A stretch of 64,000 nt of DNA from an uncultured Clostridia bacterium (GCA_934444735.1 CAKSDE010000003.1:129752-193751), one strand, 5' to 3'. Numbered from the stretch's first letter, positions 45,148 through 54,592 are shown. The notes: generated by a model from the sequence alone, not told the origin. Translations and numbers: made by a program.

Positions 45148-45804
45148 CTACTGTTTTCCTTCATCTTCACCGTTATCCGTATTATTTCTCTTTATCTTGT
45201 ATGCCAATGTCATTAAGCTGTCAGTAAAATGCACATTCTCGACCTCGATCTTTTTGCTTTTAAGCTCGACATATGAAAAATTGCATAACCCCTCAATGCC
45301 GTAATCCGCAAGTTTGTCCGCCATCTCGGCAGTTGCCGCCTTAGGCAGCGCCATAATCGCAATTTTTATACCGTTCGTCTTAATATAGCTTTCCAATTCA
45401 TCAGTATGCAATACAGGTATGCCATTAATCAGCTCTCCCACCTTGTTTGGATCATTATCGAATATTGCCGCGATTTTAAAGCCTCTTTTTTCAAATGCGT
45501 TATGATTTGCCAATGCATGGCCCAAATGTCCCGCACCGACAATTATGGTCTTATATCCGTCGTTTATCCCGAGAATCGAGCCGATTTCCTTATATAAATA
45601 CTCTACATTATATCCGTATCCCTGCTGACCGAATCCGCCGAAATAGTTAAAATCCTGTCTTATCTGTGATGCGGTAACTCCCATCTTTTCACTTAAATAT
45701 CCTGATGAAATACGGGTCGAGCCCTGTTTTAAAAGCTCTCCCAGATACCTGTAATATCTCGGCAATCTTTTTATCACCACATCAGGCACTTTCTTTTTAT
45801 TCAC
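45148..45804 (-). CDS. rex: Redox-sensing transcriptional repressor
   Basis: The protein has 218 residues from the GTG at 45804 (GGGAGG 8 nt upstream; the TTG at 45810 is too close). The N-terminal winged helix (VVIKRLPRYYRYL, SSGYLSEKMGVTASQIRQDF) is followed by a Rossmann NAD(H)-binding domain with IIVGAGHLGHALA. Rex senses the NADH/NAD+ ratio and represses fermentation genes at high NAD+. It follows ispF by 16 nt and may be cotranscribed with the isoprenoid genes. Confidence 0.95.
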   Translation of the reverse strand: MNKKKVPDVVIKRLPRYYRYLGELLKQGSTRISSGYLSEKMGVTASQIRQDFNYFGGFGQQGYGYNVEYLYKEIGSILGINDGYKTIIVGAGHLGHALANHNAFEKRGFKIAAIFDNDPNKVGELINGIPVLHTDELESYIKTNGIKIAIMALPKAATAEMADKLADYGIEGLCNFSYVELKSKKIEVENVHFTDSLMTLAYKIKRNNTDNGEDEGKQ

Positions 45805-45820
45805 GTACAATCCCTCCCTT

Positions 45821-46288
45821 TTACCTTAACAAGCAAACAGCCGTTGCCGAGATCCCTTCTTCTCTGCCCTCAAATCCCAGCTTTTCCGTAGTTGTCGCTT
45901 TAATATTCACGCAATCTTCCTCTATTTCCAAAACCGATGCCACATTCCTGCGCATTTTCTCTATATACGGCGATATTTTCGGCTTTTGGCAACATATCGT
46001 AACATCCACATTTTCCACAAAAAAACCTTTATCCGCAATTTTATCCGCCACTTCTTTTAAAAGTATCATGCTCGATATTCCTTTGTATTTGTCATCACTG
46101 TCGGGAAAATGTCTGCCGATGTCACCGAGTGCTGCCGCACCTAAAAGTGCGTCCGATATGGCGTGCAGCGCAACATCTGCGTCGGAGTGTCCCAAAAGCC
46201 CCGTTTTATGCGGAATCTTTTCTCCGCACAGTATTAAATCTCTTCCCTCAACCAATCTATGTACATCATAGCCATGACCGATTCTCAT
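45821..46288 (-). CDS. ispF: 2-C-methyl-D-erythritol 2,4-cyclodiphosphate synthase
   Basis: A 155-residue protein, family-typical length. It forms the cyclodiphosphate in the non-mevalonate isoprenoid pathway. The metal-binding residues are visible in GYDVHRL (Asp8, His10) and in HSDADVALHAI; GDIGRHFPDSD and the ATTTEKLGFEGREEGI block are intact. RBS GAGGG precedes the ATG. It lies 10 nt after ispD. Confidence 0.95.
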   Translation of the reverse strand: MRIGHGYDVHRLVEGRDLILCGEKIPHKTGLLGHSDADVALHAISDALLGAAALGDIGRHFPDSDDKYKGISSMILLKEVADKIADKGFFVENVDVTICCQKPKISPYIEKMRRNVASVLEIEEDCVNIKATTTEKLGFEGREEGISATAVCLLR

Positions 46289-46298
46289 GTATATTCCC

Positions 46299-46970
46299 TC
46301 ATTTCTCTAACATTCTTTCGGCGAAAATCAAATCCTCGGGATATGTCAGCTTGATATTGCTCTCATTCCCCCGAACGACTTTAACTCTGCCGATATATTT
46401 TTCAAAAAGTGCACAGTCATCAGTTGCCGAAAAACCGTCCTCTGCCGCCAGTTTATGCGCCTTCTTTATCTTATCGAGCTTAAACACCTGCGGAGTCTGT
46501 ATTCTTACTATTTCCTCGCGCGCAACGGTCTCGACCGTAAATCCTTCCTTATCAATCCTCTTTAACGTATCTACGCACGGTATACCTGCCGCCGCCGCGC
46601 CCGTCATCCCGCACTGCCGCACACATTCCTCTATCAGTTCCGGGCTTATAATAGGTCTTGCGGCATCATGGATAACCACAATTCCGTCATCTATATGCTC
46701 CAATCCTTTGTATACCGACTCCTGACGTGTACTTCCGCCCAATGCCGTCACGACAGGCTTTCCGCGAAAAAGCTTTTTGCACTCTTCCATATCTTCTTTT
46801 CTGGTGACAATAATCACCCGATCTATACATTCGGTTTTCAAAAACCCATCTACCGTATGCTCAATAACCGTTTTTCCCAAAATAGGCATAAACACTTTAT
46901 TTATCCGATTTCCCATACGGCTGCCGCTGCCGCCCGCCGCCAGTATAGCGCTAACTTGCATCTTATTCAT
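46299..46970 (-). CDS. ispD: 2-C-methyl-D-erythritol 4-phosphate cytidylyltransferase
   Basis: It transfers CMP to MEP in isoprenoid synthesis, just before the IspF step chain. The nucleotide-binding loop ILAAGGSGSRMG is at the N-terminus, with VIHDAARP and ATDDCALFE further on. The frame is open back to 47030, overlapping carD, but the strong AGGAGG and the family length favour the ATG at 46970 or 46961. Neither has ideal spacing (2 or 11 nt), so the start is uncertain by three codons. The protein is about 223 residues. Confidence 0.93.
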   Translation of the reverse strand: MNKMQVSAILAAGGSGSRMGNRINKVFMPILGKTVIEHTVDGFLKTECIDRVIIVTRKEDMEECKKLFRGKPVVTALGGSTRQESVYKGLEHIDDGIVVIHDAARPIISPELIEECVRQCGMTGAAAAGIPCVDTLKRIDKEGFTVETVAREEIVRIQTPQVFKLDKIKKAHKLAAEDGFSATDDCALFEKYIGRVKVVRGNESNIKLTYPEDLIFAERMLEK

Positions 46971-47026
46971 TTCCTCCTGATCTGCTCGCATTAAAAAACG
47001 GTGCGAACATACATCCGCCCCGTTTC

Positions 47027-47515
47027 TCAAACCATTTCATCAACAGTATCGGTTATTATGCTTTCTATGTCGTCCTTATCGGCAACACTCGAAAGAACCA
47101 ATTCGCTGACCACAATCTGTTTTGCGTTGTTGAGCATTTTTCTCTCGCTTGTGGATAATCCCTTTTTCTTATCGCGATACATAAGCTCTTTTACCACGCC
47201 CAAAACCTGATATATGTCCCCCGATTTGATCTTTGCCATATTCTCTCTATGACGCTTGTTCCAATTTGAGTCGCTTTCAATCTCTACAGTTCTGAATGTT
47301 TCCAGCACCTTTGATGCTTCATCTTTCGATATTACATCTCGGACACCAATTTCATTGCATTTATCAAGCGGAAGCATAAGCGTCATTTCACCGGCAACAG
47401 GCATTCTCACAATGTAGTATTGGTGAACGTTTCCCAAAATCTCCCGTTCCTCTATAGATTCGATAACTCCGGCTCCATGCATTGGGTATACAATCTTGTC
47501 TCCAATGTTATACAT
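47027..47515 (-). CDS. carD: CarD family transcriptional regulator
   Basis: A 162-residue protein. The N-terminal Tudor-like RNA-polymerase-binding domain (IGDKIVYPMHGAGVIE, EREILGNVHQYYIVRMP) is followed by a helical DNA-binding domain (KSGDIYQVLGVVKELMYRDKKKGLSTSER). CarD/CdnL proteins stabilise open complexes, especially at rRNA promoters. RBS GGGAGG precedes the ATG, and a strong promoter lies upstream. It probably leads the carD-ispD-ispF-rex operon. Confidence 0.93.
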   Translation of the reverse strand: MYNIGDKIVYPMHGAGVIESIEEREILGNVHQYYIVRMPVAGEMTLMLPLDKCNEIGVRDVISKDEASKVLETFRTVEIESDSNWNKRHRENMAKIKSGDIYQVLGVVKELMYRDKKKGLSTSERKMLNNAKQIVVSELVLSSVADKDDIESIITDTVDEMV

Positions 47516-47562
47516 CTTACGATGCCTCCCTTTTTTGGCTCCTTATTATCATTGTTACCCTT

Positions 47563-47591
47563 ATTATACCACATTATGCATTTAAAGTCAA
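47563..47591 (-). promoter_or_regulatory. Promoter of the carD-ispD-ispF-rex operon
   Basis: Near-consensus sigma-A promoter on the minus strand: TTGACT, 17-nt spacer, TATAAT, about 48 nt before the carD ATG. Confidence 0.8.
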
Positions 47592-47675
47592 ATTTTTTTA
47601 GCGATTTTTTATAAAAAACATTTTTCAGGCATATTTATATATATTTGATTTTATCAAAATATCCGATTAAATCCC

Positions 47676-49022
47676 CTAAATTTTCAAAATCTGAACCGCG
47701 ATATTAAAGTAAATCACCAATGACACCGCGTCAACTATAGTTGTTATAAACGGACTCGCCATAACCGCCGGGTCAAATCCGACCTTTTTGGCAAGCATCG
47801 GGAATACGCAGCCGATAAGCTTTGCAACCACTACAGTCAGCACCAAAGTCAAACATACGACCAACGCAACAGAGACCTCGACTCTATCCAAAAGCATCAG
47901 CTTCACAAAGTTTGCCGCAGCCAACGTCAAGCCGCACAAAACCGCCACTCGGAACTCTTTTAACAGTATACGAAACATATTCTTAAACTCAATTTCGTTA
48001 AGCGATAAACCGCGGATAATCGTAACAGAGGTCTGACTTCCTGCATTTCCGCCCGTATCCATAAACATCGGGATAAATGCCGTCAGCGCCGTCTTTGCTG
48101 CCAAAGCCACTTCATACGATGAAATAATGCTGCTGGTAAAGGTTGCCGAAATCATAAGCAGCAAAAGCCATGGAATACGCTGTTTAAAGGTGGAAAAAAC
48201 CCCCGTCTGCAAATACGGTTTGTCGGAAGGCGTAATAGCCGCCATCTTCTCAATATCCTCGGTGTTCTCATCCTGGATTACGTCGATAGCGTCATCGACC
48301 GTTACAATTCCTACCAGTCTTTCTTCATTATCCACAACAGGGAGCGCCAAAAAATCATATTTACTGAATTTTTGAGCAACCTCTTCCTTATCGTCAAGTG
48401 TATTTACGTAAATTACGTTTTTTTCCATGATCTCCTCGATCATGCAGGCGGCGTCCGCCAAAAGCAGATCCTTTACCGATACAAGCCCGATAAGCTTGCG
48501 GTTACTGTCTATTACATAGCAGGTATAGATCGTTTCCTTGTCGATTGCAATACGCCTTATACGCGTAAATGCGTCCTCTACAGTCATATCCAGCTTAAGA
48601 TCGATAAACTCAATCGTCATAATGCTGCCGGCGCTGTCTTTCGGATATTTTAATATCTGATTTATACTCTCTCTCGTGTCGCTGTCCGAATGACGAAGTA
48701 TTCTTTTTACCACGTTTGCCGGCATTTCCTCGATAATATCAACCGTATCGTCGATATAAAGCTCGTCAAGCACTTCTTTCAGCTCGTAATCGCTGAACCC
48801 CTCAATCAACAGCTCCTGCGTTTCCGAATTAAGCTCGACAAACACCTCCGCCGCCAGCTCCTTTGATAATATTCTGAACAAGAGCGGCAGCGCGTCTTTC
48901 GGCAAATCCTCGAACAGCGCCGCAATATCGGCGGCGTTCATTTCATTTAAAATATCTTTTAAATCGTGGTACTTTTTGCGCAGCAAAAGAGAAAGTACCT
49001 TTTCTTCATTTATTGTTTCCAT
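47676..49022 (-). CDS. mgtE: Magnesium transporter MgtE
   Basis: The protein has 448 residues from the ATG at 49022, chosen because AGGAGG is 8 nt upstream; the in-frame ATG at 49043 lies before it. The N-terminal helical domain (about 15-125, DIAALFEDLPKDALPLLFRIL) is followed by two CBS domains (about 130-250, SAGSIMTIEFIDL, LPVVDNEERLVGIVTVDD), then five transmembrane helices with MDTGGNAGSQTS and PVAVMASP-like pore segments. It is a gated Mg2+ channel; cytosolic Mg2+ binding to the CBS region closes it. No M-box is recognisable in the 345-nt upstream region. Confidence 0.95.
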   Translation of the reverse strand: METINEEKVLSLLLRKKYHDLKDILNEMNAADIAALFEDLPKDALPLLFRILSKELAAEVFVELNSETQELLIEGFSDYELKEVLDELYIDDTVDIIEEMPANVVKRILRHSDSDTRESINQILKYPKDSAGSIMTIEFIDLKLDMTVEDAFTRIRRIAIDKETIYTCYVIDSNRKLIGLVSVKDLLLADAACMIEEIMEKNVIYVNTLDDKEEVAQKFSKYDFLALPVVDNEERLVGIVTVDDAIDVIQDENTEDIEKMAAITPSDKPYLQTGVFSTFKQRIPWLLLLMISATFTSSIISSYEVALAAKTALTAFIPMFMDTGGNAGSQTSVTIIRGLSLNEIEFKNMFRILLKEFRVAVLCGLTLAAANFVKLMLLDRVEVSVALVVCLTLVLTVVVAKLIGCVFPMLAKKVGFDPAVMASPFITTIVDAVSLVIYFNIAVQILKI

Positions 49023-49120
49023 TGTCAGTTCCTCCTGTTTCATGCTTTTTTGCGAAAAAAATCAATTTCGCTTATGTATTTTTAATAATGCACGAAAAGG
49101 GGCTTTAAAAAACAATCGCT

Positions 49121-49178
49121 AAAAGAGCATGGCAATTCATTCGGACAAATTCTCATTTGTCCGAAAATTCGCTCTTTT
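49121..49178. terminator. Nested inverted repeat, probable terminator
   Basis: The outer arms AAAAGAGC (49121-49128) and GCTCTTTT (49171-49178) enclose an 11-bp stem TTCGGACAAAT with its complement (49140-49165). It sits between the penicillin-binding protein and mgtE. Both strands end in short T-runs. Confidence 0.6.
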
Positions 49179-49268
49179 TGAAAATCCCGACCACCTTAAA
49201 AATGCCGCCGAGCTTATCATTTAATCGTTTTTGTCCCCTTTTTAGGACGGAACAAAGTTTAGTCTATC

Positions 49269-49341
49269 GGGCAAAGGGACAGGCTCTGCCCGAGAACCTA
49301 CTTCGCCCGCCAGGGTTAGCATTGCCTGTATCCATTTGCCC
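49269..49341. other. Imperfect long inverted repeat, possible structured RNA or repeat unit
   Basis: GGGCAAA (49269-49275) pairs with TTTGCCC (49335-49341), and inside it ACAGGC (49279-49284) pairs with GCCTGT (49324-49329). A GC-rich 39-nt apical region is much richer in G and C than the flanking intergenic DNA. It does not match a riboswitch consensus I know on either strand. Confidence 0.45.
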
Positions 49342-49367
49342 ACTTCCTTTCACTTTTATATCTTTTT

Positions 49368-51734
49368 TTATTCAACCACAGTCGAATCCTGTGTTGAAGG
49401 CTTTGATTCTATCGGCGGCAGATTTGTTCCGCTGCCTGTTCCCGAGCCGGTGGTGCCTCCGGTATTTGAACCGGTATTCCCTCCGCCCGTACTTTGATTA
49501 TTATCCCATGCAGTCCCCGATCCCGTTGCTCCGCTGTTATTGTCGGAGGTATCGGTTTTCTGTTTATCTGCCGAACTGCCTGAATTATTCTGTGTTCCCG
49601 AGCCTTGCTGATTATGACTCGTTCCGCTGTGTTCGGTTGATGTTGTTTCATTCTCTGTAGTGGTTTCCGTTGTTTTCTTCTTTGTTGATGTTGACTTTTT
49701 GGTACTCGTACTCTCTGTGCTTTCCACGTTACTCGAGCTTTTTTTCAGCTTAGAATCAACTGCGAAATAGTCACTGCCCTTTTTAACTACCGAATCCGGT
49801 GCTCTAAAGTCCTTTATTTCCAAGCCTTCATGGACTTTCTCCATAACCGTTTTCCAAATCTTTGCAGATACGCTTGATGAAACACCGTATTTACTCAAAG
49901 ATTCCTGCGCATCAAAGCCGTACCAAACCGCGCCTACGTAATACGGTGTGTAGCCTACAAACCATTTATCATAATTGTTATTTGTCGTTCCCGTTTTTCC
50001 GTATGTCGGCATCTCGCTAAGCTTTGCTGCTTTTCCCGTTCCTGCCGATGTATTTACGACCGCTTTTAGAATATCGGTCATAATAAATGCCGTAGAATCG
50101 CTTATCACGCGCTTTCCGCCCGATTCCTTCTCCAAAAGCACATTTCCGGCATGATCCACTACCTTGGTATAGCTGTGCGGCTCGATATATACTCCGCCGT
50201 TTGCAAATACACAATACGCCGCCGCCATTTCTTTCGGTGTAACGCCATTTGTAAGACCGCCCAATCCGAGCGAGCTTAGGTTTTTATCCGTATCCTGGAG
50301 CTTTAATCCGAACTTTTCTGTTGCGTAGTTAAAGCTTTTCGATACTCCGAGATTCTGAAGAACTCTTACTGCGGTAGTATTTGCCGAAATCTGAACGGCA
50401 CGCTTTACCGATATTTTTCCTTTATATCCCGAATACGAGTTTTTCGGCGACCAATCCCCTATCGTTATCGGTCCGTCAAGAATTGTCGATGCCTCGTTTA
50501 TTTCATCTTCCTCAAGCGCCGGTGCATAAACCGATATCGGCTTTATCGACGATCCCGGCTGTCTGCGCGCTTGTGTTGCACGGTTCAAGCCGCGGCTCTC
50601 GGTCTTTTTGCCGACTCCGCCGACCATTCCCTTTATCTCGCCGGTATACGGATCCATTATAATCATAGCCGACTGTGCCTTTGTACTCGGGAATCCCGTT
50701 TTATTCTCATAAACCGACTCCAGCTTATCCTGAATAGATGTATCCACCGTTGAATAAATGCTCAATCCGCCGCTGTATACCACCTGTTCTGCCATATCCT
50801 GCGAATAACCCTTTTCTGTCTGCAAATCGGAAATGACTTCATTTAACAAATTATCGGTAAAATAAGAGAAAATTCTCTTTTTAACCTCTGTGCTCTTTGA
50901 GCTGAGCTGCAAACCTTTTGCAATCGTTTCATCACGTTCCTCCGGCGTAATCTTTCCCAGCTCGCACATCTTTGTAAGAACCACGTCACGCTTATATTTC
51001 GCATTATCCGGATTTTTTATCGGGTTATAATATTCCGGACGCTGCGTAATACCTGCCAAAGTCGCCGCCTGATTCAGGTTAAGATCTATCGCGTCAATAT
51101 CATAATAAATATTTGATGCCGCCTCGACGCCGTAGCAGTTATTTGCCAGGCATATCAGATTCAGATAAATTGTAAGAATCTCATCTTTGGTAAGCTCTTT
51201 TTCCAAAGCCACCGATAAAAGCATCTCTTTTATCTTTCTTGCCGCCGTCTTATCCTTATCCTGCGTGATATTTTTTATAACCTGCTGTGTTATTGTACTT
51301 CCGCCGTATGATGTCGTCCCGTGGGTAAGCTTTGCCTTCACCCAACCGAAAAACGCACCGGCTGTTCTTTTCAGGTCGACACCGTTATGCTCATAAAAGC
51401 GTTCGTCCTCTATTGCAACAATTGCCTCTTTCATAACATCGGGTATTTCATCCGAGTCGAGCCATATTCTGTTGCCGTTATTGTATACCTCCTCCATCTC
51501 GCGTGCGTTGCCGTTATCGTCGGTGTAATAGACCACCGAGGAATAGTTAATCGCAAGATTCTGTACATTCATCGCATGAATCTCACGCACGGCGGACGCA
51601 TACATTCCTATCACAACGCCTATGGCAATAACCGTTGCCATGCATAAAATAAGTATAAATATTAAAAAAGCACGTTTTAATCCGCCGTGGGATTTATGCG
51701 GCTTATGATTTTTCTTTGCTCTTGTGGCAGACAT
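49368..51734 (-). CDS. Class A penicillin-binding protein (glycosyltransferase and transpeptidase)
   Basis: A 788-residue cell-wall synthase. A cytoplasmic Lys-rich start and one membrane helix (about 21-48) precede the GT51 glycosyltransferase (about 75-250) with IEDERFYEHNGVD (catalytic Glu109) and GGSTITQQ. The transpeptidase (about 330-640) has SSIK (Ser395), SANTTAV and KTGTT. It polymerises and cross-links peptidoglycan. The last 100 residues are a Ser/Thr/Gly/Asn-rich low-complexity tail containing TKKSTSTKKKTTETTTEN, probably disordered in the wall. RBS GAGGTGA precedes the ATG. Confidence 0.95.
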   Translation of the reverse strand: MSATRAKKNHKPHKSHGGLKRAFLIFILILCMATVIAIGVVIGMYASAVREIHAMNVQNLAINYSSVVYYTDDNGNAREMEEVYNNGNRIWLDSDEIPDVMKEAIVAIEDERFYEHNGVDLKRTAGAFFGWVKAKLTHGTTSYGGSTITQQVIKNITQDKDKTAARKIKEMLLSVALEKELTKDEILTIYLNLICLANNCYGVEAASNIYYDIDAIDLNLNQAATLAGITQRPEYYNPIKNPDNAKYKRDVVLTKMCELGKITPEERDETIAKGLQLSSKSTEVKKRIFSYFTDNLLNEVISDLQTEKGYSQDMAEQVVYSGGLSIYSTVDTSIQDKLESVYENKTGFPSTKAQSAMIIMDPYTGEIKGMVGGVGKKTESRGLNRATQARRQPGSSIKPISVYAPALEEDEINEASTILDGPITIGDWSPKNSYSGYKGKISVKRAVQISANTTAVRVLQNLGVSKSFNYATEKFGLKLQDTDKNLSSLGLGGLTNGVTPKEMAAAYCVFANGGVYIEPHSYTKVVDHAGNVLLEKESGGKRVISDSTAFIMTDILKAVVNTSAGTGKAAKLSEMPTYGKTGTTNNNYDKWFVGYTPYYVGAVWYGFDAQESLSKYGVSSSVSAKIWKTVMEKVHEGLEIKDFRAPDSVVKKGSDYFAVDSKLKKSSSNVESTESTSTKKSTSTKKKTTETTTENETTSTEHSGTSHNQQGSGTQNNSGSSADKQKTDTSDNNSGATGSGTAWDNNQSTGGGNTGSNTGGTTGSGTGSGTNLPPIESKPSTQDSTVVE

Positions 51735-51804
51735 TTTTCAATCACCTCATATGTTTTATTTTTTTATATATAGATTTTTTTCACGTCACACTTTCACATA
51801 ATAT

Positions 51805-51833
51805 ATTATAGTACATTTTTTACAATTTTGCAA
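51805..51833 (-). promoter_or_regulatory. Promoter of the penicillin-binding protein gene
   Basis: Minus-strand TTGCAA, 17-nt spacer, TATAAT, about 70 nt before the start codon. Confidence 0.7.
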
Positions 51834-51966
51834 TAACAAATTTATTACAAAATTTTACAATCATATTTCCTTTACCATGTATATTTTTAAGCAAAATGGA
51901 AAAAAATATAAACACATAACATGAAATATTTTAAAAACCATATTATTAGAAGGGCTGGTAACTTAT

Positions 51967-52338
51967 ATGGAAGAAAAAAACACCGAAATAAATATTATAA
52001 TTTCAATCCTCATCTTTATCCTTATTGCCGTATCTGTTGTTTTTTTGCTCCCCGGCAAAAAAAGTAATACCAAAGCCGGCAGCAGTGTAGAAATATACAA
52101 ACCGCAGATTACCGAGTCGCAGGCTGCCGATTCGCCCGACGCAAGAAGCTATACCGTAAAGCTTGAAAACAATATGCTGAACTTTTACCTGAATGCTCCC
52201 GATGGCAGGCATTTAATAGAATCCTCCCCCATAAACACCGAAATCTATCCGGCGGAAGATATACGCGAGCTTTCGGCAAGCATTACCGTCAACACTTTGG
52301 AGGAAGGAATTGGCATTTTTGAGGATTTTACCACATAA
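51967..52338 (+). CDS. Small membrane-anchored protein, possibly BofC-like C-terminal domain
   Basis: A 123-residue protein with one N-terminal membrane helix (about 9-29, IIISILIFILIAVSVVFLL), a short linker, and an extracytoplasmic domain of about 65 residues ending LEEGIGIFEDFTT. The layout and ending recall small Clostridia proteins with a BofC C-terminal-like fold, linked to sporulation signalling. I cannot confirm that by eye. AGAAGGG lies 11 nt before the ATG. It stands alone between the divergent penicillin-binding protein and groESL. Confidence 0.6.
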   Translation: MEEKNTEINIIISILIFILIAVSVVFLLPGKKSNTKAGSSVEIYKPQITESQAADSPDARSYTVKLENNMLNFYLNAPDGRHLIESSPINTEIYPAEDIRELSASITVNTLEEGIGIFEDFTT

Positions 52339-52434
52339 TTTATAAAAAACCTCAAAAAACCAAGATTAAGTGAGTTTACGAAAGAATACAGGTGATATTT
52401 TATCATAATCCCTATTTTTAAATAATAGTAATAT

Positions 52435-52462
52435 TTGCCTATATTCAAAAATAGGTTATAAT
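52435..52462 (+). promoter_or_regulatory. groESL promoter
   Basis: TTGCCT, a 16-nt spacer and TATAAT, immediately upstream of the CIRCE operator. Confidence 0.7.
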
Positions 52463-52466
52463 ATAA

Positions 52467-52493
52467 TTAGCACTCAAGAGAAGTGAGTGCTAA
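52467..52493 (+). promoter_or_regulatory. CIRCE operator (HrcA binding site)
   Basis: Perfect match to the CIRCE consensus: TTAGCACTC, 9-nt spacer, GAGTGCTAA. HrcA binding here represses groESL until heat stress. It starts 5 nt after the -10 box. hrcA itself is not in the window. Confidence 0.97.
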
Positions 52494-52518
52494 TATCTTT
52501 GTTTAGGAGGAATCATTT

Positions 52519-52803
52519 ATGAATATTAAACCATTGGCAGACAGAGTTGTTATAAAGATGCTTGAGGCTGAAGAAACAACAAAAAGCGGCATAATACTTA
52601 CAAGCGCCGCACAGGAAAAGCCACAGGTTGCCGAGATTGTTGCGGTTGGACCGGGCGGAGTTGTTGACGGCAAGGAAATCAAGATGGAAGTAAAAGTCGG
52701 CGATAAAGTACTTATCTCGAAATATGCCGGAACGGAAGTAAAACTGGACGGCGAAGAATACACAATCTTAAAACAGGGCGATATATTGGCAATTGTTGAT
52801 TGA
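52519..52803 (+). CDS. groES: Co-chaperonin GroES
   Basis: A 94-residue protein, typical length. It caps the GroEL ring during folding. The N-terminal NIKPLADRVVIKMLEAEE, the mobile-loop region TTKSGIILTSAAQEKPQ, and the C-terminal LKQGDILAIVD are intact. RBS AGGAGG precedes the ATG; it is the first gene of the CIRCE-controlled operon. Confidence 0.98.
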   Translation: MNIKPLADRVVIKMLEAEETTKSGIILTSAAQEKPQVAEIVAVGPGGVVDGKEIKMEVKVGDKVLISKYAGTEVKLDGEEYTILKQGDILAIVD

Positions 52804-52844
52804 TTTTGTGTTTTTTAAATAGATAATGAAAGGATTTGATATAT

Positions 52845-54473
52845 ATGGCTAAACAAATTTTATTCGGCGAAGACGCAAGAAGATCATTGCAAAGCGGTAT
52901 CGATCAGCTTGCAAATACAGTTAAAATCACATTGGGACCTAAGGGCAGAAATGTCGTATTGGACAAAAAATTCGGTGCACCTTTAATCACAAACGACGGT
53001 GTTACAATCGCAAAGGAAATCGAGTTGGAGGATCCGTTTGAAAATATGGGTGCATCATTGGTAAAAGAAGTTGCAACCAAGACAAACGATATCGCCGGTG
53101 ACGGTACAACAACCGCAACACTTTTGGCACAGGCTCTCGTAAGAGAAGGCGCTAAAAACGTTACGGCAGGTGCAAACCCGATGATCGTAAGAAAAGGTAT
53201 TCAATCCGCAATAGATGTTGCAGTCGAAGAACTGCTTAAAAAGGCAAGAAAAGTTTCAGGCCGTGACGACATCGCAAGAGTTGCATCGGTATCTGCTGCA
53301 AACGAAGAAGTCGGTAATTTGATTGCCGATGCTATGGAAAAGGTTACATCTGACGGTGTTATCACCGTTGAAGAATCAAAGACAGCGGAAACATATTCGG
53401 AAATCGTTGAAGGTATGCAGTTTGACCGCGGTTACATTTCACCGTACATGGTTACCGATACCGATAAAATGGAGGCTGTTCTCGATGACGCTTACATCTT
53501 GATCACCGATAAGAAAATTTCAAACATACAGGAAATCCTGCCGCTTTTGGAACAGATTGTTCAGATGGGCAAAAAGCTCGTTATCATCGCAGAAGATGTT
53601 GAGGGCGAGGCTTTGGCAACACTTATCGTAAACAAATTGAGAGGCACATTCGTATGTGTTCCGGTTAAAGCTCCGGGATTCGGCGACAGAAGAAAGGCTA
53701 TGCTTGAAGATATTGCTATCCTTACAGGCGGTCAGGTAATCTCGGGTGATTTGGGACTTGAGCTCAAGGATACTCAAATCGATCAGCTCGGAAAAGCAAG
53801 ACAGGTTAAGATCCAGAAAGAAAACACCATCATCGTTGACGGTGCGGGCGATCCCGAGGCAATCAAGGCAAGAATCAAACAAATCAGAAACGAGATTGAA
53901 AACACTACGTCTGAATTTGATAAAGAAAAGCTCCAGGAAAGACTTGCCAAGATGGCAGGCGGTGTTGCTGTTATCAAAGTCGGTGCAGCAACAGAAACAG
54001 AAATGAAAGAAATCAAGCTCAGAATCGAGGATGCTTTGGCTGCAACAAAGGCTGCCGTTGAAGAAGGTATCGTTGCGGGCGGCGGAACGAGCTATATAAA
54101 CATCATTCCGCAGGTTGAAAAGCTTCTCGAAACAACCGAGGGCGATGAAAAAACAGGTGTGCAGATTGTTTTAAGAGCGCTTGAAGATCCTGTTAAGCAG
54201 ATTGCTAAAAATGCAGGTCTTGAAGGATCTGTTATAGTTGATAAGGTTAAATCTTGCAAGCCGGGTGTCGGCTACAACGCTTTGACCGAAGAATATACCG
54301 ATATGATCAGCGCAGGTATCGTTGATCCGGTTAAGGTAACAAGAAGTGCATTGCAGAATGCTGCGTCTGTTGCGGCTATGGTTCTTACAACCGAAAGCCT
54401 GGTTACAGATAAGCCTGAACCCGAAAAACCGGCAGCACCGGCTATGGATCCGGGCATGGGCGGTATGTATTAA
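52845..54473 (+). CDS. groEL: Chaperonin GroEL
   Basis: The protein has 542 residues from the ATG at 52845 (AAAGGA 10 nt upstream; an in-frame TTG at 52836 is not needed). It is the ATP-driven folding chamber. The GDGTTTATLLAQALV ATP-binding block, the apical region and the C-terminal Gly/Met tail (DPGMGGMY) are all present. It lies 41 nt after groES. A weak hairpin and a conserved terminator family member follow. Confidence 0.98.
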   Translation: MAKQILFGEDARRSLQSGIDQLANTVKITLGPKGRNVVLDKKFGAPLITNDGVTIAKEIELEDPFENMGASLVKEVATKTNDIAGDGTTTATLLAQALVREGAKNVTAGANPMIVRKGIQSAIDVAVEELLKKARKVSGRDDIARVASVSAANEEVGNLIADAMEKVTSDGVITVEESKTAETYSEIVEGMQFDRGYISPYMVTDTDKMEAVLDDAYILITDKKISNIQEILPLLEQIVQMGKKLVIIAEDVEGEALATLIVNKLRGTFVCVPVKAPGFGDRRKAMLEDIAILTGGQVISGDLGLELKDTQIDQLGKARQVKIQKENTIIVDGAGDPEAIKARIKQIRNEIENTTSEFDKEKLQERLAKMAGGVAVIKVGAATETEMKEIKLRIEDALAATKAAVEEGIVAGGGTSYINIIPQVEKLLETTEGDEKTGVQIVLRALEDPVKQIAKNAGLEGSVIVDKVKSCKPGVGYNALTEEYTDMISAGIVDPVKVTRSALQNAASVAAMVLTTESLVTDKPEPEKPAAPAMDPGMGGMY

Positions 54474-54567
54474 TATGGGATGTTAAAAAACTCCGGAACG
54501 CAAGAAAAGAAGTAAAGTACACGTATTATGAGAAAATATAATTGTTGCGATTTAGTTTTATTGCGGT

Positions 54568-54592
54568 AGAAAAATCAAAAAATGATTTTTCT
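54568..54592 (+). terminator. groEL terminator
   Basis: The 10-bp stem AGAAAAATCA with its complement around a 5-nt loop, followed by TATGATTTTTTCTTTTC. It is 95 nt after groEL. Confidence 0.65.

Noticed and set aside
49023..49367. M-box magnesium riboswitch upstream of mgtE
   Set aside because: The position fits, but I see none of the conserved M-box core sequences on the minus strand.
49157..49660. A plus-strand frame across the palindromic element and the end of the penicillin-binding protein gene
   Set aside because: It has no ribosome site. Its composition comes from the repeat and from the antisense of the Ser/Thr-rich tail.
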